Assembly: GCA_003646505.1 (NCBI GenBank)
Contig: QMKT01000121.1
Coordinates: forward strand, 1-5,904
DNA from: Campylobacterota bacterium
Lineage (GTDB): Bacteria > Campylobacterota > Campylobacteria > Campylobacterales > Sulfurovaceae
Direction of reading: 5' to 3'
DNA: 5,904 nucleotides
This document shows positions 1 through 4,601 of this stretch, one piece after another. Each line of letters begins with the position of its first letter. Position 1 is the stretch's first letter. The position numbers were made by a program, and so were the translations under genes. The notes under the pieces are model-generated. The model saw only the letters and a program-made list of their open reading frames with translations. It made no database searches and was not told the DNA's origin.

Positions 1-116
1 GATGTATTTTCTTCATCCATATAAAGTGTTTCTCCAGAAAAGTTTAAAACTGCAGAGCCGAGGTAGCCATTTACCGAACGTAGTTTTTTCATTGCTTGAT
101 CAAATTCTATCATCAT
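1..116 (-). CDS. Probable roadblock/LC7-like small protein, N-terminal fragment (runs off left edge)
   Basis: About 38 codons are visible, starting MMIEFDQAMKKLRSV and continuing open to the window edge, so the C-terminus is missing. The pattern (an amphipathic first helix, then NGYLGSAVLNFSGETL) fits the start of roadblock/LC7 (MglB-like) proteins, small cytoplasmic partners of GTPases or signalling proteins; similar short proteins are common in Campylobacterota. Two adjacent ATGs exist (114-116 and 111-113); an AGGA element at 119-122 lies 3 nt from the first and 6 nt from the second, so the second is the better-spaced start. The gene begins only 9-12 nt after the PAS gene's stop codon and is almost certainly co-transcribed with it, under the same leader riboswitch. 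Family assignment rests on a short fragment and is tentative; that a gene starts here is much surer. Confidence 0.55.
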   Translation of the reverse strand, partial: MMIEFDQAMKKLRSVNGYLGSAVLNFSGETLYMDEENT

Positions 117-125
117 ATTTCCTTT

Positions 126-644
126 TTAACTATCTTGTATTGTTTGCATTGTTTCATTGAATGTTGCTAGTGTTGCACCATTTTCTTTGAGTGTTGCTTC
201 TAAGATCTTTAGAGATTCATCCATACCACCTATCGCTTCTGCTTCAACTAGCTGCTTGTATAATGGTTCTATTAACTCTCTTGCTTTTGGACTCATACCT
301 TTTCTTGTAGAAGTATAATTTCTAAATGATCCGTCTGGATTTGTTGATACTCTTACATGCGCAAGTACCCAATAAAAACCTCCATCTTTAGAAAGGTTTT
401 TTACAAAAGCCTTAACATCTTTTCCTGCTTTTAAGTTATCCCACAAAAATTTGAATACAATTTTTGGCATATCAGGATGACGTATCCTAGAATGGGGATA
501 ACCTACAAGCTCTCCAGGTTCATAACCTGCTAACTTAAAAAATATAGGGTTTGCGTAGGTAATATCGCCTTTCTCATCACTTTTTGAAACGATAATATCT
601 ACACTTTTTAATTCATGTTCTACATCTGTAGGTGTAGCACTCAT
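126..644 (-). CDS. PAS-only redox sensor protein, Aer/CetB type (energy taxis)
   Basis: A 172-residue soluble protein consisting of one PAS domain (about residues 12-115) and a short helical tail. Aer-type hallmarks are present: ITYANPIF (28-35), RHPDMP (55-60), FKFLW (64-68), FVKN (80-83), and FYWV (90-93). In E. coli Aer the equivalent RHPDMP and VKN segments line the FAD pocket, so a flavin (or possibly heme) cofactor is likely. The tail has IEPLYKQLVEAE (125-136) and GGMDESLKILEATL (139-152), frequent in Campylobacterota PAS-only proteins. There is no transmembrane, HAMP or MCP signalling domain, so, as with C. jejuni CetB and its partner CetA, it must pass its signal to a separate receptor, which is not in this window. 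Start: ATG at 642-644 with AAGGAG (651-656) 6 nt upstream. A long leader with a c-di-GMP-I-type aptamer precedes it. Family is secure; cofactor and partner are inferred. Confidence 0.9.
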   Translation of the reverse strand: MSATPTDVEHELKSVDIIVSKSDEKGDITYANPIFFKLAGYEPGELVGYPHSRIRHPDMPKIVFKFLWDNLKAGKDVKAFVKNLSKDGGFYWVLAHVRVSTNPDGSFRNYTSTRKGMSPKARELIEPLYKQLVEAEAIGGMDESLKILEATLKENGATLATFNETMQTIQDS

Positions 645-649
645 ATTTA

Positions 650-741
650 ACTCCTTATGGCATTAGAAATTGACCAAAAATGGCACAGTTTATAACAATA
701 GTATGATAAAAAATTAATGAAAGAAAAAGAAGTAATATGAG
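650..741 (-). promoter_or_regulatory. Candidate riboswitch expression platform and RBS of the PAS gene
   Basis: This is the stretch between the aptamer and the PAS start codon. The ribosome binding site AAGGAG is at 651-656. A pyrimidine segment, ACUUCUU on the minus strand (727-733), can pair with AAGGAGU (650-656) over 7 bp with one G-U. The overlapping CUUUUUC (723-729) can instead pair with GAAAAAG (814-820) at the 5' edge of the aptamer. The two pairings share 727-729, so they would compete. No GC-rich hairpin followed by a U-run is seen, which argues for control of translation rather than of termination. The pairings are short and AU-rich, so this is a hypothesis. Confidence 0.3.
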
Positions 742-744
742 GAA

Positions 745-820
745 TCTACTCGGTAACCTGGCGATCTCATCTGAGACCCATAGTTTTCCGTCACTACCTC
801 ACAATAGTTTTGGCTTTTTC
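745..820 (-). promoter_or_regulatory. Cyclic-di-GMP-I (GEMM) class riboswitch aptamer
   Basis: Read on the minus strand. A GCCAAA strand (814-809) leads into a 6-bp stem ACUAUU/GGUAGU (803-808 with 793-798) capped by a GUGA GNRA tetraloop (799-802). The conserved linker GACGGAAAAC (792-783) follows, then a second hairpin GGUCUC/GAGAUC (773-778 with 763-768, loop AGAU), then the family hallmark GCCAGGUUACCGA (762-750). Aligned by hand to the Vibrio Vc2 aptamer, the ligand-contacting positions are kept: G20 (814), A47 (787), C92 (753), and the C44-G83 tertiary pair (790, 762). G20 rather than A favours c-di-GMP over cyclic AMP-GMP. The pair 21-46, G-C in Vc2, is C-G here, a compensatory swap. 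The distal P1 stem is AU-rich and its limits are unclear. The aptamer lies about 100 nt upstream of the PAS gene start, in the same orientation, which fits a role in controlling that operon. The class is well supported by pattern; ligand binding is untested. Confidence 0.85.
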
Positions 821-931
821 AAATTATCACAAACAATTGTATCTAAAAAGTATTTAATATCAAGTAAATCTATTGATAAATATATTATAAAAATATAACT
901 TATTAGAATATGAATATATAATTATTGATAC

Positions 932-985
932 CTGTTGAAGTATAATAAAATATAGATACATTAGTATTGACCTATATCAATACTA
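932..985 (-). promoter_or_regulatory. FNR/CRP-type operator and promoter for the riboswitch-PAS transcript
   Basis: TTGACCTATATCAA (967-980) matches the FNR-family core TTGA-N6-TCAA and is the centre of a perfect 9-bp inverted repeat (962-970 with 977-985). On the minus strand a TATACT -10 box lies at 939-944; a start about 7 nt beyond it falls near 932, placing the centre of the palindrome at about -41.5, the classic spacing for a class II FNR/CRP activator. The transcript would carry about 110 nt of AT-rich leader before the aptamer. The site lies just past the end of the TauE-like gene. Which Crp/Fnr-family protein binds, and whether it activates, is inferred. Confidence 0.55.
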
Positions 986-1006
986 TATTTTTAAAATATG
1001 CCAGTG

Positions 1007-1747
1007 CTAAAACAAAATCTTTTTGATCAACATCGACAAGGCAAAAATATAAAGTAACAAAAGTGCCATCTTATGATTTTTTGAATTTACATGGTCTTTT
1101 AGCCAAATACCCAGAGCCACACCAAATAGTGAAGATACTGCTACGATAAGTCCATTTTCAAAATCAATGGTCCCGGTATTTAAACGGCTTATCATCCCTG
1201 CGATAGAAGAGAATACAACAAAGAAGAGCCCTGCACTCACTGCTTTTTTAAGAGGGTAGTGCAGTAATCCAACCAAGAGTGGCGTTAAGATGATCGATCC
1301 ACCAATACCCAATGTGATGGCAAATACACCTATACCTATACCTATAATAAAAAGCAGCACTTTAGAGAGTGATTTAGTTTGGGTATCATCTTCATGATTT
1401 GCAGAAAAGAAGAGTCTAAAGAGTGCGAAAAGCAGCAAAGAGAAGAAAAGACCCTGTAAAACTGTATCAGATACATAGTGTGTGACATAACCGCCGATGT
1501 ATCCACCAACGAAACCACCTAAACCTACGAAGATTCCCTCACCTATGGTCAGCGAACCTTTTTTATAGTTAAGATAAGAGCCATAGATAGAAGAAAATAC
1601 CATTTGCATGATAGAGATACCAATGGCGACTTTTACATCAAATCCAAGTACTAAAAGTATAGGAACAAGGATCATCCCGCCACCTATACCAAAAAAACCT
1701 GACATCGTACCGATAAAAACACCTACAAGTATAAGTTCTACCATCAT
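1007..1747 (-). CDS. TauE/SafE (TSUP) family membrane transporter
   Basis: A 246-residue, very hydrophobic protein with about 7-8 membrane segments arranged as two homologous halves, typical of the TSUP (DUF81) family, which exports or imports sulfur-containing or other organic anions across the inner membrane. The repeated family signature is visible in each half: SGFFGIGGGMILVP (16-29) and LGIGGSIILTP (146-156). A hydrophilic cytoplasmic loop (about 115-127, NHEDDTQTKS) separates the halves. Length is normal for short TSUP members. The start has two ATGs (1745-1747, 1742-1744) with GGAG at 1756-1759 upstream. It is divergent from the PqiA-like gene and probably monocistronic. Nothing here fixes the substrate: sulfite or sulfoacetate export is known for relatives, and a sulfur-metabolising host would fit, but that is inference. 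Confidence 0.9.
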   Translation of the reverse strand: MMVELILVGVFIGTMSGFFGIGGGMILVPILLVLGFDVKVAIGISIMQMVFSSIYGSYLNYKKGSLTIGEGIFVGLGGFVGGYIGGYVTHYVSDTVLQGLFFSLLLFALFRLFFSANHEDDTQTKSLSKVLLFIIGIGIGVFAITLGIGGSIILTPLLVGLLHYPLKKAVSAGLFFVVFSSIAGMISRLNTGTIDFENGLIVAVSSLFGVALGIWLKDHVNSKNHKMALLLLYIFALSMLIKKILF

Positions 1748-1774
1748 CCACAGTACTCCAATAATTAAGAATAG

Positions 1775-1803
1775 ATTATAACACTTTTCTTACATAATTT
1801 ACA
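1775..1803 (-). promoter_or_regulatory. Predicted promoter of the TauE-like gene
   Basis: On the minus strand an extended -10, TGTTATAAT (TATAAT at 1775-1780), lies 17 bp from a weak -35-like TGTAAA (1798-1803). The start would be near 1768, giving a 20-nt leader containing the GGAG ribosome site. The promoter overlaps the -35 region of the divergent PqiA-like gene, so the two may compete or be co-regulated. Confidence 0.55.
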
Positions 1804-1819
1804 CTATTTCTGATATACT
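1791..1819 (+). promoter_or_regulatory. Predicted promoter of the PqiA-domain gene
   Basis: An extended -10, TGATATACT (TATACT at 1814-1819), gives a start near 1826 and a leader of about 22 nt. The -35 region (about 1791-1796, TACATA) is poor, as is usual for housekeeping promoters in Campylobacterota, which rely on T-rich upstream DNA and an extended -10. Confidence 0.5.
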
Positions 1820-1847
1820 TAAGCCAAGATAAACTTTCTAGGGAAAC

Positions 1848-3155
1848 ATGGACATGGCATTTATTAAAAAAATATTTAGACATTCACTGGTTATTTTGAG
1901 TATTGCTATACTTTCTCTTATGATACACACCGTGATACATCTTCTTGAAACAGGAGATAAAGCCAAAGTATTAAAAACTGATTATGCCCAACTGCATAGT
2001 GTAGAATTTGGACTTTTCAACTCTTCCGTTTGGATAAATAGAATTTCCGATGTCGTGGACAAGAAAATCGATGAATTTGATTTTACGGAAACAAGTCGAG
2101 CCGAAATAAAAACGTACATTGAGACCATACTCGATACACTCATCATTGAAGCAGATAAAAGTGTAAGAAAAAGCAATAAAAATAAAAGTGGTTTTTTTAA
2201 CAGTCTCTTGGGTGACACTAAACAATTAGTCACAGATTCTCTTTTTGATATAAAATCGCTGAGAAACCGAGTCCCAGAATTTACAGATACGATTCTCAAT
2301 GAACTGGAAAGACCTGATAATCAAAAAATTCTCAAAAAAGTAATGAGAGACAAACTGCGTGAATTCACAAAAAATAACATTTCGCCCACAGATACAAGTA
2401 TTTATACTAATATCTTAAAACGTTACAATACAGATAGTTTTGAAGCCTGTACCATCGTTCTAGACGGTACTTTGGCACAAAATACAGTAGATATGAATAA
2501 CGATGCAAATATGATCTTGTCACTGGCTGCTTTACTGATCATACTTGTCATTATACAAGGTACGATGCTTGGATCTATTACCCTCTTTTTACTCACAGCA
2601 ACCAGTGTCGTATTACTCATACCGGGTCTGCTCCTTCCTATGATTGATATAGAAGCTAAAATAGAAAAATTCCAGTTCATTATTCTCGAGAAATCTATTA
2701 TATTTACAGACCAGGTCATCTTCTTTCAAACCAAAAGTATTTCAGACCTTGTCAGACTTTTGTTAGAATATCAAGAAGCTAAAATGATCTTTGTCGGTGT
2801 TTTATTGACACTCTTCAGCGTTATCTTTCCATTCCTAAAACTTGTCTCTACCTATCTCTACTTCTATAGTAGAAGCTTTATAGGAAACAACGCTGTTGTA
2901 CGTTTTTTCGCTCTAAAATCAACCAAATGGTCTATGGCAGATGTCATGGTAGTCTCTATCTTTATGGCTTATCTCGGTCTTGACGGTATTATTGAACATG
3001 AAATGAAAGATCTTGAAAAAAGAAGTCTTCCTATCAACGTGATCACTACCAATGACACACATTTAAATGTAGGGTTCTTCCTCTTTCTGGGCTTTGTGAT
3101 AAGTAGTTTTGTACTCTCCATACTTGTAGAGAGGTCACGTAGTAAAGAATCGTGA
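1848..3155 (+). CDS. PqiA-domain integral membrane protein with N-terminal extracytoplasmic domain
   Basis: 435 residues. TM1 (about 12-32, preceded by basic residues) is followed by a charged, mostly helical region of about 190 residues (33-220) predicted outside the cytoplasm, then a membrane core with segments at about 222-240, 243-265, 313-338, 362-380 and 407-427. The core carries PqiA-family marks: LLIPGLLLPM (256-265), FSVIFPFLKL (323-332), and KWSMADVMVVSIFMAYLGL (360-378). E. coli PqiA has two such modules with zinc-ribbon cysteines and works with the MCE protein PqiB in envelope lipid transport; here there is a single module, no CxxC pairs (one Cys, 201) and no MCE gene alongside. 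Similar N-terminally extended PqiA proteins seem to occur in Bacteroidetes. The start may be ATG 1848 or ATG 1854: AGGGA at 1840-1844 is 3 nt from the first and 9 nt from the second. Function beyond an envelope role is unknown. Confidence 0.8.
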   Translation: MDMAFIKKIFRHSLVILSIAILSLMIHTVIHLLETGDKAKVLKTDYAQLHSVEFGLFNSSVWINRISDVVDKKIDEFDFTETSRAEIKTYIETILDTLIIEADKSVRKSNKNKSGFFNSLLGDTKQLVTDSLFDIKSLRNRVPEFTDTILNELERPDNQKILKKVMRDKLREFTKNNISPTDTSIYTNILKRYNTDSFEACTIVLDGTLAQNTVDMNNDANMILSLAALLIILVIIQGTMLGSITLFLLTATSVVLLIPGLLLPMIDIEAKIEKFQFIILEKSIIFTDQVIFFQTKSISDLVRLLLEYQEAKMIFVGVLLTLFSVIFPFLKLVSTYLYFYSRSFIGNNAVVRFFALKSTKWSMADVMVVSIFMAYLGLDGIIEHEMKDLEKRSLPINVITTNDTHLNVGFFLFLGFVISSFVLSILVERSRSKES

Positions 3156-3572
3156 TCAAATATACATAAACTGAGAGAGAAAAATAATAGTCACAACAAA
3201 AGTAAACGGTAAGACGTGGCTTTTAAAAACTAAAGGCTGTATACCAAGATAAACTTGGGCAAAACCTCTTATACCCAGCCAAATACCTAAAAAAGCTTTC
3301 AGTGAGAGCATCATTTGAAATGAATTCATACCCTCTTCCCCTATAGGTCCAAAGACTTGTGTGATCAGATACAGTCCTGTCAATACAGCCACAATAAGAC
3401 TAGGCGGCACAACCTTACGTACAACCTTCATAAATGACTCACGGATGCTTTTATGTTCTTCTTCATTATAGGAAGCTTTTATATGCACTAAAAAAAGATT
3501 ATCAACGATAAGAAAACCGCCATAGATAAATGCAGCAAAAAGATGTATGGTTTTAATGAGTACAAAAGTCAT
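3156..3572 (-). CDS. Four-TM membrane protein, CopD/HemJ-like (possible heme binder)
   Basis: 138 residues with four hydrophobic segments at about 4-28, 55-74, 87-110 and 118-137. The opening KTIHLFAAFIYGGFLIVDN (7-25), the PPSLIVAVLTGLYLI stretch (56-70) and a lysine leading TM3 (SLKAFLG, 90-96) resemble the layout of the CopD/HemJ superfamily, in which a membrane histidine near the N-terminus (here H10) and a TM3 lysine are conserved; HemJ oxidises protoporphyrinogen and is of similar length (about 140). Other histidines are H30, H40 and H119. The similarity is by pattern only, so a HemJ function is not claimed. ATG 3570-3572 has AGGA at 3580-3583, 7 nt upstream. Its stop codon abuts the stop of the convergent PqiA-like gene. 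The promoter carries a perfect FNR-type box, suggesting oxygen- or redox-linked expression, which would suit a heme or respiratory role. Confidence 0.7.
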   Translation of the reverse strand: MTFVLIKTIHLFAAFIYGGFLIVDNLFLVHIKASYNEEEHKSIRESFMKVVRKVVPPSLIVAVLTGLYLITQVFGPIGEEGMNSFQMMLSLKAFLGIWLGIRGFAQVYLGIQPLVFKSHVLPFTFVVTIIFLSQFMYI

Positions 3573-3596
3573 AGTATTGTCCTGTTTTTTTGGGAA

Positions 3597-3638
3597 ATTA
3601 TAGTCTAACTACTGCGCAGTCTATTTGATATATATCAA
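3597..3638 (-). promoter_or_regulatory. FNR-type class II promoter of the CopD/HemJ-like gene
   Basis: TTGATATATATCAA (3625-3638) is a perfect palindrome and an exact match to the FNR consensus TTGAT-N4-ATCAA. On the minus strand a perfect TATAAT lies at 3597-3602; the start predicted 7 nt beyond it is 3590, which centres the box at -41.5, the standard class II activator position. The leader would be about 18 nt with AGGA at 3580-3583. No -35 hexamer is apparent, as expected for an activator-dependent promoter. The box overlaps the stop codon of dusB (3635-3637). Binding protein not identified. Confidence 0.7.
3611..3620. repeat. 10-bp perfect palindrome in the spacer of the FNR-type promoter
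   Basis: ACTGCGCAGT is self-complementary and GC-rich against an AT-rich background. It lies at about -21 to -30 of the predicted start, between the FNR-type box and the -10. A direct repeat AGTCTA (3602-3607 and 3619-3624) flanks and overlaps it. It could be a second operator; it has no loop or U-run to act as a terminator for dusB. Confidence 0.4.
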
Positions 3639-4588
3639 GAAGAGATAAATGGTTGAGAGAAAAAGACTTCTATCGCTTCTCTCATCTCTTTAGGGTCTTC
3701 TATACGGTTCACATCATTTCTAAAGGCAGAGGCACCTTTGTATCCTGCTTTAGAATAAGAGTGTAGGTTTTTTCTGAACACAATGGCACCATACTTGTCA
3801 TAATGGGCTATCATTTGGTCATAATGCTCCAAAACCACTTCTTTGATGAGTTCGGGTGTAGGTTCACGCATTCCCTCTCTAATTTGTTTAAATATCCAGG
3901 GTTTACCTACGGCTGCACGCCCTATCATCACACCGTTTGCACCTGTATGTTCCAGTACCCACTTTGCTTTGGCAGGAGAGTCAATATCACCATTGGCAAG
4001 TACTGGTATGGAGACTGCTTGTTTTACCTCTGCAATGGCATCATAATCAACAGCTGACTTATATCTTCCTGCTCTTGTTCTCCCATGTACTGCAATATAG
4101 TCAGCACCACTCTCCTGACAGATCCTAGCGATCTCTTCATGGTTTTTTTCATTAAAACCCAAACGGAACTTTACGGAAGTGTACTCTTTGTTAGAATACC
4201 TCTTAATGGTCTCTATTACTTTTGCCATTTGAGGCAAGTCAGTCAGCAAAGAAGATCCTTGAAGATTATTTACCACTTTAGGTGCAGGACAGCCACAGTT
4301 TAGATCTATCGTTGTTACATCATCTCTTTGATTGATGATCTCTACTGCTCTCTTAATAACATCCAGGTCTGAACCTGCAATTTGTATAGAGTATGGGTTT
4401 TCAATGGGACTTTTTTCTAACATGCGATGTGTTTTTTTGGAGTTGTGGACCAAGGCATTAGAGCTTATCATTTCAGATACAGTCAGGTCCACACCAAATT
4501 TCTTTACAACAGAACGGAAAGGAAGGTCAGTAAAGCCCGCGAGGGGGGCTAAAACGTAAAGAGGTTTGGAAAAATCAAGAGTAGGCAT
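3635..4588 (-). CDS. dusB: tRNA-dihydrouridine synthase (DusB family)
   Basis: A 317-residue cytoplasmic flavoenzyme that reduces specific uridines in tRNA to dihydrouridine using FMN and NADPH. Family motifs occur in order: APLAGFTDLPFR (14-25, FMN end of the barrel), SIQIAG (67-72), DLNCGCPAPKVV (95-106) with catalytic Cys100, VKFRLG (139-144), HGRTRAGRY (168-176), ANGDI (198-202) and GVMIGRAAVGKPWIF (219-233), then a helical C-terminal tRNA-binding domain. Length is typical and no key residue is missing. It starts 13 nt after the stop of the LapA-like gene, but those 13 nt (AU-rich) hold no ribosome binding site; the nearest purine run, AAAGAG, is about 20 nt upstream inside the preceding gene, so translational coupling is likely. 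DusB is chosen over DusA/DusC on the NCGCPAPKV style and because most bacteria outside the gammaproteobacteria carry a DusB-like enzyme. Confidence 0.93.
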   Translation of the reverse strand: MPTLDFSKPLYVLAPLAGFTDLPFRSVVKKFGVDLTVSEMISSNALVHNSKKTHRMLEKSPIENPYSIQIAGSDLDVIKRAVEIINQRDDVTTIDLNCGCPAPKVVNNLQGSSLLTDLPQMAKVIETIKRYSNKEYTSVKFRLGFNEKNHEEIARICQESGADYIAVHGRTRAGRYKSAVDYDAIAEVKQAVSIPVLANGDIDSPAKAKWVLEHTGANGVMIGRAAVGKPWIFKQIREGMREPTPELIKEVVLEHYDQMIAHYDKYGAIVFRKNLHSYSKAGYKGASAFRNDVNRIEDPKEMREAIEVFFSQPFISS

Positions 4589-4601
4589 AGAGAAAATTTA
4601 T

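Noticed and set aside
671..692. GCCA-UUUU-UGGU mini hairpin as a riboswitch-controlled terminator
   Set aside because: The stem is four pairs including a G-U, and the downstream sequence is not a clean U-run.
836..841. TACAAT on the minus strand as the main -10 of the riboswitch transcript
   Set aside because: It would place the start only about 10 nt from the aptamer, which is possible, but it has no associated operator; kept as an alternative to the 939-944 box, not listed as a feature.
962..985. 9-bp inverted repeat as a terminator for the TauE-like gene
   Set aside because: Each arm has only two G/C bases and no U-run follows on the minus strand; the TTGA-N6-TCAA core and class II spacing to a -10 fit an operator better.
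1007..1747. Assigning the TSUP protein as a sulfite or taurine-pathway exporter
   Set aside because: No sulfur-metabolism genes are adjacent, and the family has diverse substrates.
1971..2719. Minus-strand open frames inside the PqiA-domain gene
   Set aside because: They lie antisense to a gene with clear family motifs and show no protein-like features of their own.
3114..3133. CTCTC/GAGAG hairpin as a terminator of the PqiA-domain gene
   Set aside because: It has only a 5-bp stem inside the coding region and no U-run after it.
3803..4559. Several open frames on the plus strand opposite dusB
   Set aside because: They overlap a conserved, motif-complete dusB, overlap each other, and show no recognisable domain or ribosome site.
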